From Leisingera sp. ANG1 (GTDB lineage: Bacteria > Pseudomonadota > Alphaproteobacteria > Rhodobacterales > Rhodobacteraceae), in assembly GCF_000203975.2 (NCBI RefSeq), contig NZ_AFCF02000005.1:122581-186580 (forward strand): a DNA stretch of 64,000 bases. The letters are read 5' to 3'. Below, piece after piece: positions 1-8,383 of the stretch; the first letter of the stretch is position 1, and each line of letters starts with the position of its first letter. A program made the position numbers and the translations under genes. Below the pieces are notes generated by a model that had not been told where the DNA came from, searched no databases, and saw only the letters and a program-made list of their open reading frames with translations.

Positions 1-2018
1 AGCGTATCATAGACCGCCGCATGGATATTGCGCCCCGCCACCGCATCGCCTGCACGGGCCAGCCAGTACGCCCCTGACGGGTTCACCTCCGCAAAGGGGC
101 TGCGGCCCGCAATCATCTCCTGATGATCGAGCTGCCCCAGATTGCGCGAGCCCGGCTTCAGTGCGTGGTACAGATCCTCCGCCGGGGTGATCCCGTGCTC
201 CGAGACTACATGATCCACCACCCGCTCCTGCAGCTCACCGCTCAGCACATGGCGCAGGGTGATGCGCTTGCGGTTGCCCTCAGCAGCCACAGACACAGGT
301 TCCAGCAGGCTCTCGAACACCACCCCCTGCAGCGCCAGATCGCGCAGGACCACGGCTGAGTTGGTCGGCCCCAGGTCATGCCCCGCCATCCGGTCCGGCG
401 TTGCCAGCGTGACCGCGCAGCCCATTCGCGCCATCACATCGGCGCAAACCAGCGCCGCGTGATCGCCGACCTCGTCCAGCAGCAGAACCTCGCCAGCCAC
501 CCGCGCCTCGCCGGACAGCACTTCCCAGCTGGACGTCACCAGATGCCCGCCCGGAATATCCAGCGGCTCCGGCCAGCCGCCGGTCGCCACAATCACTGCA
601 TCCGGGCTTTCCGCCAGCACATCCTCCGCCTCGGCATACGCATTGAGACGCACATAGGCGCCCAGCCGCTCCACCTCCGAGATCAGCCAGTCCGCTACGC
701 CCCAGATCTGGCGCCGGGTCATGCCCTTGGCCGCCAAGCCGATTTGCCCGCCCAAGCGGCTGCCAGCCTCAAACAACACCACCTCATGGCCGCGCTCTGC
801 CGCCACCCGCGCGGCTTCCAGCCCCGCCGGGCCGCCGCCGGCCACCACCACCTTGCGCCGCACCTCCGCGGGTGCAATCACATGCGGCATCACCATCTCG
901 CGCCCCGTCGCGGCGTTATGGCCGCAAACCGCGGGCTTGCCCTGATTGACCCGGTCGACGCAATAGCCCAGCGCCACGCAGGGCCGGATACGTTCTTCCT
1001 CGCCCTGGCGCAGCTTCTGCACCAGATAAGGGTCGGCCATATGCGCCCGGGTCATGCCGATCATGTCCGCCTGGCCTTCGCGGATGGCATGACGCGCAGT
1101 GGCAATATCGGCCACCCCGCCCGCATGAAACACCGGCAGATCCACCGCCGCGCGGATTGCGCCCGCCACGTTCAGATCCGGCGCCGCGGGCATCCCCATC
1201 GGCGCCACCCAGCCGGCAAGGCCAAGGTCATCATAGGGCGCCCCTGCCAGCACGTTCAGGAAGTCCACAGAACCGGTGGCGGCAATCTTCTGCGCTGCCT
1301 CAATACAGTCTGCCGCGCCGAGTCCGCCCTCGGTCAGCTCATCGCCGGTGACCCGCATGCCGAGGATCAGGTCCGGCCCCACCGCCTCACGCACCGCTTC
1401 CAGGACCTGCAATGTCAGCCGCAGCCGGTTGTCCAAGGAGCCGCCGTAGTCATCCTCCCGGCAGTTCACCAAGGGCGACAGGAACTGCCCCAAGAGATGC
1501 GAATGCATCAGCAGTTCAATTCCGTCAAACCCACCCGCCCGGCAGCGTTCAGCAGCGGCGGCGAAACCCTTGATAACGCGGGAGATATCTTCCATCTCCA
1601 TCACCTTGGGAAACGCGCGGTGCGCCCGCTCCCGCCGCCCGGACGGCCCCAGCACCGGCAGCCAGTGGCCGTCGTCCCAGGCGGTGCGCCGGCCCATATG
1701 GGTGATCTGGCACATCACCGCCGCGCCATGCTTGCGCACCCCGTCCGTAAGCCGCTGGAACCACGGGATGATGCTGTCATCACCCGCATACAGCTGCCCG
1801 AACACCGACGGGCTGTCCGGCGCGATATTGGTCGAGCCGCCGATCATCGTCAGCGCAATGCCGCCCTTCGCCTTTTCCTCATGGTACAGCCGGTAGCGGT
1901 CCCGCGGATAGCCGCCCTCCTGGAACGAGGGCGCATGGGCCGTGCTCATGATCCGGTTGCGCAAAGTCAGGTGGCGCAGTTGCAGGGGCTGGAGGAGCGG
2001 GTCGGTCTGCTGGGTCAT
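1..2018 (-). CDS. NADH:flavin oxidoreductase, OYE/FadH-type (N-methylproline demethylase-like), 3' end cut by window
   Basis: The frame opens at an ATG at 2018 and runs off the left edge without a stop, giving 672 codons. Relatives are about 680 residues, so nearly all of it is present. It begins with an old-yellow-enzyme barrel (about 8-330) carrying HSHLLGQFLSP and DDYGGS. A cysteine cluster C-x5-C-x11-C follows (about 340-365), then an FAD/NAD-binding module with VVVAGGGPAGLEA near residue 390. This order is shared by 2,4-dienoyl-CoA reductase, trimethylamine dehydrogenase and the N-methylproline/stachydrine demethylases. The RPC-x4-YC-x-DR stretch resembles the demethylase branch as I remember it, so oxidative N-demethylation of a betaine-type compound is the best guess. 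The substrate is inferred. It is transcribed divergently from uraA. Confidence 0.85.
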   Translation of the reverse strand, partial: MTQQTDPLLQPLQLRHLTLRNRIMSTAHAPSFQEGGYPRDRYRLYHEEKAKGGIALTMIGGSTNIAPDSPSVFGQLYAGDDSIIPWFQRLTDGVRKHGAAVMCQITHMGRRTAWDDGHWLPVLGPSGRRERAHRAFPKVMEMEDISRVIKGFAAAAERCRAGGFDGIELLMHSHLLGQFLSPLVNCREDDYGGSLDNRLRLTLQVLEAVREAVGPDLILGMRVTGDELTEGGLGAADCIEAAQKIAATGSVDFLNVLAGAPYDDLGLAGWVAPMGMPAAPDLNVAGAIRAAVDLPVFHAGGVADIATARHAIREGQADMIGMTRAHMADPYLVQKLRQGEEERIRPCVALGYCVDRVNQGKPAVCGHNAATGREMVMPHVIAPAEVRRKVVVAGGGPAGLEAARVAAERGHEVVLFEAGSRLGGQIGLAAKGMTRRQIWGVADWLISEVERLGAYVRLNAYAEAEDVLAESPDAVIVATGGWPEPLDIPGGHLVTSSWEVLSGEARVAGEVLLLDEVGDHAALVCADVMARMGCAVTLATPDRMAGHDLGPTNSAVVLRDLALQGVVFESLLEPVSVAAEGNRKRITLRHVLSGELQERVVDHVVSEHGITPAEDLYHALKPGSRNLGQLDHQEMIAGRSPFAEVNPSGAYWLARAGDAVAGRNIHAAVYDT

Positions 2019-2144
2019 CAGGGAATTTTCCGGGCAAAATCTCCCCAGCACAAGAGCGGCCCTGCCAGCCCCCTGGCTTGCAGAAAACCGGCATCCGCCC
2101 GCCTCTGTTGCGACACCCTGTCCGCAGGCCGCAAAAACACCCTC

Positions 2145-2158
2145 TGACCGGATGGTCA
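2145..2158. promoter_or_regulatory. inverted repeat TGACC-N4-GGTCA, possible operator
   Basis: A perfect 5-bp inverted repeat with a 4-bp spacer lies in the 237-bp gap between the divergent oxidoreductase and uraA. Its place and symmetry fit a dimeric repressor or activator site (GntR- or LysR-like), but no cognate regulator gene is adjacent and short repeats arise by chance. No clear -35/-10 pair for uraA was found in this gap. Confidence 0.25.
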
Positions 2159-2255
2159 AAGCCGGATTTTCCCTTTAGGAGCACTGCAATTTTGCCCGCA
2201 CCCCAGCAACACCCCGGTCCGGGCCTGCGTAAACACCTGAGATAAGAGCGAGACC

Positions 2256-3539
2256 ATGACCGCCACCAGCGACCCCGCCGACGCGCCCTCCGCCCCCGGA
2301 ACCGATTACAAATTCACCCCGAAACAAGCCCTTGTCGGCGCCCAGATGCTGTTTGTCGCCTTCGGCGCGCTGGTGCTGGTGCCGCTGCTCACGGGCCTTG
2401 ACCCCAGCGTCGCGCTGTTCACCGCAGGCCTTGGCACGCTGATCTTCCAGATCGTCACCCGCGGCCAGGTGCCGGTGTTCCTAGCGTCCTCCTTCGCCTT
2501 CATCGCGCCGATCATCTATGGCGTGCAGACCTGGGGCATGGCCGCCACCACCGGCGGCCTCGCCGCTGCGGGCCTCTTGTATGTGGCGCTCTCCTTCGCC
2601 ATCCGCGCCTTTGGCGCCGGCTTCCTGCACCGGCTGCTGCCGCCTGTCGTGGTCGGCCCCGTGATCATGGTGATCGGCCTGTCGCTGGCGCCGGTGGCGG
2701 TCAACATGGCCACCGGCCTCGCAGGCGACACCCAGGTGATGCCGCGCAATACCGCACTGCTGCTTGCCGCCATCTCGCTGGGCGCTACCATGCTGACGGC
2801 GATCCTCGGCCGCGGCATCATGCGGGTGGTGCCGATCCTTGCAGGCGTCGCCGCGGGCTACATCGCGGCGCTGGTGCTGGGCGCTGTCACCGGCGAAACC
2901 CTGGTCAACACCGCCCCGCTGGCGGATGCCCCCTGGTTCAAAGTACCGGGCTTTGTCGCGCCGGAATTCAACCTCGCCGCCATCCTGTTCATCCTGCCGG
3001 TCGCCATTGCCCCCGCGATTGAGCACTTCGGCGACATCATGGCGATCTCCAGCGTGACCAAGCGCGACTACATGGAGAAACCCGGCATCCAGAACACGAT
3101 GCTGGGCGACGGCCTTGCCACTGCCGCCGCGGGCCTGCTGGGCGGCCCGCCCAACACCACCTATTCCGAGGTGACCGGCGCCGTCACCCTGACCCGTGCC
3201 TTCAACCCGGCAATCATGACCTGGGCCGCGGTCTTTGCCATTGCGCTGTCCTTCGCGGGCAAGCTCTCCGGTGCGCTGTCGACCATCCCGATGCCGGTGA
3301 TGGGCGGCATCATGATCCTTCTGTTCGGCATGGTCACCGTGGTTGGCTTGTCGGTGCTCGCGAAACTGGGCGAGGCGCTGTCGGAGGCCCGCAACATGGT
3401 GATCATCTCCACCGTGCTGATCATCGGCCTCGGCGGGCTGACACTGCAGTTCGGCGAAGGTTTCACCCTTGCGGGCATCGGCCTGTCGGGTGTTGCCGGC
3501 CTGCTCCTCAACCTGATCCTGCCGCAGCAGCGGGATTGA
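2256..3539 (+). CDS. uraA: uracil permease (NCS2/UraA family)
   Basis: A 427-residue membrane protein with the full NCS2 nucleobase:cation symporter pattern. There is a short hydrophilic N-terminus, then about 12-14 hydrophobic segments. Two key acidic residues are in family context: Glu256 in AIEHFGDI and Glu305 in [11 protein letters not shown]. They correspond to the substrate-binding glutamates of E. coli UraA. The [10 protein letters not shown] signature favours uracil over xanthine or urate carriers. It should import uracil with protons across the inner membrane for salvage. The start at 2256 follows GATAAGAGCGAG. It stands alone, with a GC-rich hairpin just after the stop. A broader pyrimidine range is possible. 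Confidence 0.9.
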   Translation: MTATSDPADAPSAPGTDYKFTPKQALVGAQMLFVAFGALVLVPLLTGLDPSVALFTAGLGTLIFQIVTRGQVPVFLASSFAFIAPIIYGVQTWGMAATTGGLAAAGLLYVALSFAIRAFGAGFLHRLLPPVVVGPVIMVIGLSLAPVAVNMATGLAGDTQVMPRNTALLLAAISLGATMLTAILGRGIMRVVPILAGVAAGYIAALVLGAVTGETLVNTAPLADAPWFKVPGFVAPEFNLAAILFILPVAIAPAIEHFGDIMAISSVTKRDYMEKPGIQNTMLGDGLATAAAGLLGGPPNTTYSEVTGAVTLTRAFNPAIMTWAAVFAIALSFAGKLSGALSTIPMPVMGGIMILLFGMVTVVGLSVLAKLGEALSEARNMVIISTVLIIGLGGLTLQFGEGFTLAGIGLSGVAGLLLNLILPQQRD

Positions 3540-3547
3540 TTCCACCG

Positions 3548-3574
3548 CCTGCGCAGCCCCGGCGGCTGCGCAGG
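3548..3574 (+). terminator. strong hairpin after uraA
   Basis: Perfect 11-bp stem (CCTGCGCAGCC paired with GGCTGCGCAGG) around a 5-nt loop, starting 8 bases after the uraA stop. The downstream bases are not T-rich, so it may protect the 3' end or act as a weak or Rho-assisted terminator. It lies between the convergent genes uraA and the nuclease. Confidence 0.55.
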
Positions 3575-3605
3575 CAACACCTTGTCATGGCAGGTTGCAC
3601 GACTC

Positions 3606-4901
3606 TCAGGACACCACTGCCTTTCGGCTCATGAAGCCCGGCAGCACCTCTGCGATGGCCACAAACTCGGGCCGGAACTTATCCAGAAGCTGCTTCATCG
3701 CAGCGCTGATTTCCTCAGCATCATGCACATCCCGGATCTCCAGCGTGTTGTTCTTCAGGAATTTTGAGTATCTCTTGCCCTCTCCGGCAGCCCCTTTCTG
3801 GAACCGGATCCGGCTCAAACCTTCAGAAGCGGCCACACCCTCAATCTCTTCGATCAAAGCCTTGCGTGCGGCATGGTCGGACAACGGCCCGACTTCCGCA
3901 AACAGCCGTAACTGACCCTTGCTTCCGTCATTGCCCGGCACCAGCGCCAGCCAGCTGGTCAACGGAAACCCCATCCACCAGTTTTCGCAGCCCGGCCAGC
4001 TGCCGCCCCGACCCAATGCGGCGACCCACTCCTGCGGCAGAAAGCTCACCCCGTCGCGGTGCAGGGCCCCAAAGCAAAAGACGCCTTTGCCGATTTTCTT
4101 TTCTTCCAGCGGCCCTGGACTGTCTCCGAACTGCTCATGCGCCGCCATTGCGAACTCCGATGCCGCACCATGCTCAATGACAAAATCCAGCACCTTCTTG
4201 TGGCTGCGGTACAATTCCCGCGCCAGTTTCACCATTTCATCGCGTTCCTTGCTCATGCCGGTCGCTTCCTGCAAAATTTCTATGTAGTGGGTCAAAAACG
4301 TGCTGATCTCGGGCCGCAAAAGATAGGCCTCCTGCTCCAGAAAACGCGATAGGAAAGTGCAGATCTCGCCATAGCCAATCGGCACATAGTCGTGGTTGTC
4401 AAAGGCCTCATCGCGCAGCGTCAGGAACACGCCCTGGATCTGCAAGTCCTCCTGCGTTTTGTAGACACCGCGGACTTTCCTCATGTAATTCGCAAGCTGG
4501 TCCCCGTGCAATTTGCTGTCGAACTTGTTTTCAATGACAAAAGCCCAGCGGTTGCGCTCGCTCAGAATGAAAATATCGATGTTCAGCCATTCACAGCGCA
4601 CTTCGGCATCGCGCATATCTGCCTGCGAAATCTCCAGCGCAGTCGGCCCTGCCGGCAGGCTGCTGCCGCGGTAGGCCTCCGCGAGAAAGACCTTCAGGAA
4701 CCGGTCGCCCAGACCATGCGTTTCGCTTGGATCCAACAGCCAGGCAAGTATGGCAGAATGGCGGATTTCCATCCGTTCCATCTTCATGACCCGGATCGGG
4801 TTGAACCGGTTCAGATAGGCTTCGATCCGTTCCAGGTGCTCATTGTTCACGAACAGCGCTTCCAGCGCGCCATGCGATGGCATCTGGTCTTTGGTTTGCA
4901 T
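3606..4901 (-). CDS. PD-(D/E)XK nuclease superfamily protein (PDDEXK_4-like)
   Basis: A 431-residue soluble protein. The region 45-200 carries the nuclease-fold signature: RHSAILAWLLDP, then Asp109 in WLNIDIFI, then Glu124-Asn-Lys126 in FVIENKF, followed by Gln135 and NYM. That matches the D...ExK metal site of the PD-(D/E)XK superfamily, with Glu-Asn-Lys as the ExK unit. The C-terminal half (about 215-431) has no motif I know. Family members occur near mobile and defence genes, but no partner methylase or helicase is seen here. The start at 4901 has GAGGG upstream. DUF1272 lies 75 bp upstream on the same strand. DNA or RNA cleavage is inferred from the fold; the biological target is unknown. 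Confidence 0.75.
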   Translation of the reverse strand: MQTKDQMPSHGALEALFVNNEHLERIEAYLNRFNPIRVMKMERMEIRHSAILAWLLDPSETHGLGDRFLKVFLAEAYRGSSLPAGPTALEISQADMRDAEVRCEWLNIDIFILSERNRWAFVIENKFDSKLHGDQLANYMRKVRGVYKTQEDLQIQGVFLTLRDEAFDNHDYVPIGYGEICTFLSRFLEQEAYLLRPEISTFLTHYIEILQEATGMSKERDEMVKLARELYRSHKKVLDFVIEHGAASEFAMAAHEQFGDSPGPLEEKKIGKGVFCFGALHRDGVSFLPQEWVAALGRGGSWPGCENWWMGFPLTSWLALVPGNDGSKGQLRLFAEVGPLSDHAARKALIEEIEGVAASEGLSRIRFQKGAAGEGKRYSKFLKNNTLEIRDVHDAEEISAAMKQLLDKFRPEFVAIAEVLPGFMSRKAVVS

Positions 4902-4976
4902 TGGTCAAATTACCCTCAATTAAAATCGGTCTGCCCAGAGAAATGATCAATCGGAGCCAGGCACATTTGGCTCCCC

Positions 4977-5291
4977 TTACCTCTCCTCCGGCTTCAAATG
5001 CCGGATGCGCGCCACATGCGCCGCAATATCCTCGCGGCTGAACTTCGAGTGCCGCCGCTTCACTGACGCCGGATGGTTCCCCAGCCCCAGCTTCAGCGCC
5101 TCCCGCCAGGCCCGTTTGGGCCGGACCGGGCGCGGCGCAAAGCCGCCGCCGCAGGTCGGGCAAACATTGTGCAGCTCCCGCTCCACGCATTCCGCACAGT
5201 AGGTGCACTCATAGCTGCAGATCCGCGCGTCCGCAGCCTCCGGCGGCAGATCCTTGTCGCACAGCTCGCAATTGGGGCGCAGTTCCAGCAT
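4977..5291 (-). CDS. DUF1272 zinc-binding small protein
   Basis: A 104-residue protein with eight cysteines arranged as four pairs: Cys8/11 (CELC), Cys25/29 (CSYEC), Cys32/35 (CAEC) and Cys44/47 (CPTC). The opening MLELRPNCELCDKDLPP is the recognised start of the DUF1272 family. The cysteine spacing predicts two structural zinc sites. A basic tail (about 55-104, with PASVKRRHSKF) follows, longer than the minimal domain. The ATG at 5291 is preceded by GAGGAG at good distance, so I prefer it to upstream in-frame starts. The function is unknown; nucleic-acid or protein binding is a guess from the zinc-ribbon character and basic tail. Confidence 0.8.
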   Translation of the reverse strand: MLELRPNCELCDKDLPPEAADARICSYECTYCAECVERELHNVCPTCGGGFAPRPVRPKRAWREALKLGLGNHPASVKRRHSKFSREDIAAHVARIRHLKPEER

Positions 5292-5519
5292 TTTGCTCTC
5301 CTCATTCAGCCGCCACCGTGCCCCGCTTGCCGGTGGCCCGCAAGCCCCGCCACAGCCACACGCGCCGCGCCTGGGCGCGGCGCCACGCCCAACCGCGGGG
5401 GCGGTGCAGCTTGCCTGCATTCCCGCGCGGGCGGGAGCTGCCGCCGCCCATCCCCCTGCGGCATAGCGCCGGCCCTCGCAAAACAAGGCAAATCCCGCCG
5501 TTTACCCATCCAACCCGCA

Positions 5520-5547
5520 TTGCGAAAACCGCAACTTTCCCTATAGT
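5520..5547 (+). promoter_or_regulatory. sigma70-type promoter of purEK
   Basis: TTGCGA (5520-5525), a 16-bp spacer and TATAGT (5542-5547) lie 36 bp upstream of the purE start, giving a short leader. It is the best promoter match in the 290-bp gap between DUF1272 and purE. The rest of that gap is GC-rich and shows nothing else. Confidence 0.55.
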
Positions 5548-5582
5548 GCGCGCTCCACAAGCCGCGACAGGAGCCACCATCC

Positions 5583-6071
5583 ATGGGTGACATCAAAGTG
5601 GGCATCATCATGGGCAGCCAATCCGACTGGCCCACCATGAAGGAAGCCGCCAATATCCTCGATGAACTGGGCGTCGAATACGAGGCCAAGATCGTCTCTG
5701 CCCACCGCACCCCGGACCGGCTGTGGAGCTACGGCAAATCCGCCGCCGACCGCGGCTTGCAGGTGATCATCGCGGGCGCCGGCGGCGCCGCCCATCTGCC
5801 CGGCATGGTCGCTTCCAAGACCCGCGTGCCGGTGGTTGGCGTGCCGGTCCAGACCCGCGCCCTCTCCGGCGTCGACTCGCTTTACTCCATCGTGCAGATG
5901 CCCAAGGGCTTCCCGGTTGCCACCATGGCGATCGGCGCCGCCGGTGCCGCCAACGCGGGCCTGATGGCCGCTGGCATCCTGGCGCTGCAGGACGCGGCCC
6001 TCGCCCAGCGCCTGGACAACTGGCGCGACGCGCTCTCCGCCTCCATCCCCGAGGAACCTTCTGATGACTGA
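5583..6071 (+). CDS. purE: N5-carboxyaminoimidazole ribonucleotide mutase PurE
   Basis: A 162-residue class I PurE, the usual length. It moves the carboxylate of N5-CAIR to give CAIR in de novo purine synthesis in the cytoplasm. The diagnostic elements are GSQSDWPTM near the start, the catalytic His41 in SAHRTPDRL, and [10 protein letters not shown]. It forms an octamer in known members. The last 8 bases overlap purK, which acts one step earlier, so the two are translationally coupled. The start at 5583 follows GACAGGAGCC. The assignment is secure. Confidence 0.97.
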   Translation: MGDIKVGIIMGSQSDWPTMKEAANILDELGVEYEAKIVSAHRTPDRLWSYGKSAADRGLQVIIAGAGGAAHLPGMVASKTRVPVVGVPVQTRALSGVDSLYSIVQMPKGFPVATMAIGAAGAANAGLMAAGILALQDAALAQRLDNWRDALSASIPEEPSDD

Positions 6072-7140
6072 CGTTCTTGCTCCCGGCGCCACCATCGGCA
6101 TCCTCGGTGGCGGCCAATTGGGCCGGATGCTCTCGGTTGCAGCCTCCCGCCTCGGCTTCAAGACCCATATCTTCGAGCCCGGCGCCAACCCGCCCGCAGG
6201 CCATGTCGCTGACCGCGTGACCACCGCAGGCTACGAGGATGCCGAGGCGCTGGCCGCCTTTGCAGCCTCTGTCGATGTGATCACCTATGAGTTCGAGAAC
6301 ATCCCGACCTCCGCGCTGGACCTCTTGGAATCGCACAAACCAATCCGCCCGGGCCGCGAGGCGCTGCGGATCAGCCAGGACCGGCTGACGGAGAAAACCT
6401 TCCTGCAGGACCTCGGCCTGCAAACCGCGCCTTTTGCAGACATCACCGACCAGGCCAGCCTCGACGCGGCGCTGTCCGAGATCGGCGCGCCCTCCATCCT
6501 GAAAACCCGCCGCTTCGGCTACGACGGCAAGGGCCAGGCCCGCATCAAGTCCCCGGAAGACGCCGGCGAAGCGCTCGCCGCCATGGCGGGCGCGCCCTCG
6601 ATCCTCGAAGGGTTCGTGAATTTCAGCCACGAGGTCTCCGTCATCGCCGCCCGCGGCGTGACCGGCGAGATCGCCTGTTTCGACCCCGGCGAAAACGTCC
6701 ACCGCGACGGCATCCTGCACACCACCACCGTGCCCGCCAAGCTGACCACCGGCCAGCGCATGGATGCGGTGCTGATGGCGGGCAAGATCCTGAACGCGCT
6801 GGAGTATGTCGGCGTCCTCGGTGTCGAACTGTTCGTGACCCCCGACGGCCTGATCGTCAACGAGATCGCCCCGCGGGTGCACAACTCCGGCCACTGGACC
6901 CAGAACGGCTGCACTGTGGATCAGTTCGAACAGCACATCCGCGCGGTGGCCGGCTGGCCGCTCGGCGACGGTCAGCGCCATTCCGACGTGGTGATGGAAA
7001 ACCTGATCGGCGATGACGTGGACCGTATCCCGGAGCTGGCCAAAGAGGCGGACTGCGCCATTCACCTCTATGGCAAGGCAGAGGCCAAGCCGGGCCGCAA
7101 GATGGGCCATGTGAATCGGGTGCAGAAGCCCCAAAGCTAA
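6064..7140 (+). CDS. purK: 5-(carboxyamino)imidazole ribonucleotide synthase PurK
   Basis: A 358-residue ATP-grasp ligase that makes N5-CAIR from AIR, bicarbonate and ATP, feeding PurE. It opens with the [12 protein letters not shown] nucleotide-binding loop. Other family marks are [20 protein letters not shown] and [13 protein letters not shown]. It overlaps purE by 8 bp with no room for a promoter, so the pair is an operon. A hairpin begins 2 bp after the stop. Length and motifs are complete. Confidence 0.97.
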   Translation: MTDVLAPGATIGILGGGQLGRMLSVAASRLGFKTHIFEPGANPPAGHVADRVTTAGYEDAEALAAFAASVDVITYEFENIPTSALDLLESHKPIRPGREALRISQDRLTEKTFLQDLGLQTAPFADITDQASLDAALSEIGAPSILKTRRFGYDGKGQARIKSPEDAGEALAAMAGAPSILEGFVNFSHEVSVIAARGVTGEIACFDPGENVHRDGILHTTTVPAKLTTGQRMDAVLMAGKILNALEYVGVLGVELFVTPDGLIVNEIAPRVHNSGHWTQNGCTVDQFEQHIRAVAGWPLGDGQRHSDVVMENLIGDDVDRIPELAKEADCAIHLYGKAEAKPGRKMGHVNRVQKPQS

Positions 7141-7142
7141 GG

Positions 7143-7192
7143 CTGGGGGCGCTGCCCCCAGACCCCCGGAATGTTTTCAGCCAGAAGAAGCA
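7143..7192 (+). repeat. 3' hairpin-plus-tail element, copy A
   Basis: Directly after purK an 8-bp stem, CTGGGGGC-GCT-GCCCCCAG (7143-7161), is followed by ACCCCCGGAATGTTTTCAGC and then CAGAAGAAG. The same layout of hairpin, CC-GG-xTxTTT and CAGA-GAA tail occurs at 11.86, 24.66 and 60.31 kb. The hairpin probably ends or protects the purEK message. The conserved tail is not explained by a terminator alone. Confidence 0.5.
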
Positions 7193-7199
7193 GGCGGCC

Positions 7200-7823
7200 T
7201 CAGGCGAGGCCGTTTTTTACAGTCTCCCCGTTCATCCAATGCACCTCTGTCTGCACGTGATCTGCCCGGACGTACTTTGCCAGCAGCGTCTGCATATCCT
7301 TCTCGGCGAATTCTCTGGCGGTGCGGATCACGAACCCTTCCTGTGTCTCCAAATCCAGCGCAGAGATGGTCTCCTGTATCACCGGTGCCGAGGGCGGTCC
7401 TCGGTACAGCGCTGGCACGCTGACGATGCCCAGATCACCGAACCGGGCCAACGTCTCCTCCCAGGGCTGGATCACGCCATCCACAATCCATGCAAACCCC
7501 AGAAAGTAACTGGGCAGTGCGGAATATGCGATAGCATGGCGGGCGAACAGATACTCACCCACAATCCGCTCGCCCTCTGCCAGGGCTGGTGAAATACCCG
7601 CAGCAAAGGCTTTCATCCAGTCCCGCGACGGATGATATCGCGCATCCAGACTGCGCGGATGGCACCCCCCGGAATGGATCGTGGTGTTTTCACCATCCAT
7701 CTTTTCGGTGATGACCACCTCAGGCTCCGCCAGCAGCGCCGAGGCATCCTGCAGGATCTTGTCATCGCTGGTTGCCCCTGGTGACTGTGGCAAATGAAAA
7801 GTGCGGCCGTATTTTCGCAGCAT
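7200..7823 (-). CDS. RNA ligase family protein (small nucleotidyltransferase ligase)
   Basis: A 207-residue protein with the covalent-nucleotidyltransferase motifs in order. Motif I is EKMDGENTTIH with the expected adenylated Lys41. Motif III/IIIa is GEYLFA at 89-94. Motif IV is EGFVIR with Glu162. Motif V is LAKYV with Lys183. The opening TFHLPQSPGATSDDKIL is typical of bacterial RNA ligase entries as I recall. It should seal RNA (or nicked RNA/DNA) ends with ATP. There is no C-terminal extra domain, so it is close to a minimal catalytic core. No RNA-damage partner such as Pnkp, RtcB or a toxin lies next to it. No Shine-Dalgarno precedes 7823. The natural substrate is unknown. Confidence 0.8.
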   Translation of the reverse strand: MLRKYGRTFHLPQSPGATSDDKILQDASALLAEPEVVITEKMDGENTTIHSGGCHPRSLDARYHPSRDWMKAFAAGISPALAEGERIVGEYLFARHAIAYSALPSYFLGFAWIVDGVIQPWEETLARFGDLGIVSVPALYRGPPSAPVIQETISALDLETQEGFVIRTAREFAEKDMQTLLAKYVRADHVQTEVHWMNGETVKNGLA

Positions 7824-8028
7824 GTCAGTAATTACCGGTTGGTCAAAATGGTTACCCGCAACCTATCCGTGCTCAGCCTCCGCAGCAAGGCGGCCCGGTG
7901 AAAGCGGCCCCGCCGGGTTCACGCGCCGCAAAGAGGGCCATCCGGCCTGATGCGCGGCGCTCCTGCTCCAAGAACCGGGCGGTAACGTTGCGGGCTAACA
8001 ATCACTGCAGCAAAGCACCGGCGCGGGG

Positions 8029-8349
8029 TTAGTCGAACTTTGCGCTCAGCCCCTGCGACTTCCGCCACTGACGCCAGACGCAATAGATAACCGCCCAAAT
8101 CACACAACAGAGGACCACTCCAAAAAACGCCATGTCGAGTGCAGTCTCAAACCAAAAACGCAGTGCGGTCGTCTCTACCCATTCAGCAGGCCTCCTCCCC
8201 ACGCGTAGCAAGAGAAAGTACTGGCCTGCATCGGTTTTGGCCTCCCGCACATGACCTTCCAAAGAAAGCGCGGCTAACAGGCTGATTGCCAGATAACCAT
8301 GTACAACCCAGCCCAACATATTGCGTATTTTCTTAAGAAATGAACGCAT
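8029..8349 (-). CDS. hypothetical small membrane protein
   Basis: A 106-residue frame with two hydrophobic segments: about 11-31 (LGWVVHGYLAISLLAALSL) and about 72-92 (FFGVVLCCVIWAVIYCVW). A charged loop lies between them and a basic C-terminus follows. That two-helix plan suggests an inner-membrane protein with both ends in the cytoplasm. I recognise no family. No ribosome-binding site precedes the ATG at 8349; Met11 (8319) is an alternative start. Local GC content looks lower than in the neighbours. It could be spurious, but the membrane pattern argues for a real gene. The 205 bp between it and the RNA ligase holds nothing I can identify. Confidence 0.45.
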   Translation of the reverse strand: MRSFLKKIRNMLGWVVHGYLAISLLAALSLEGHVREAKTDAGQYFLLLRVGRRPAEWVETTALRFWFETALDMAFFGVVLCCVIWAVIYCVWRQWRKSQGLSAKFD

Positions 8350-8383
8350 GTTGTTCTATCGTGCCAACCGATTGCCCCTGCCT

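Noticed and set aside
378..2147. Long plus-strand frame opposite the left-edge oxidoreductase
   Set aside because: Its protein is His/Arg/Pro-rich with no domain, and the minus-strand frame has full FMN and FAD motifs. It is an antisense shadow.
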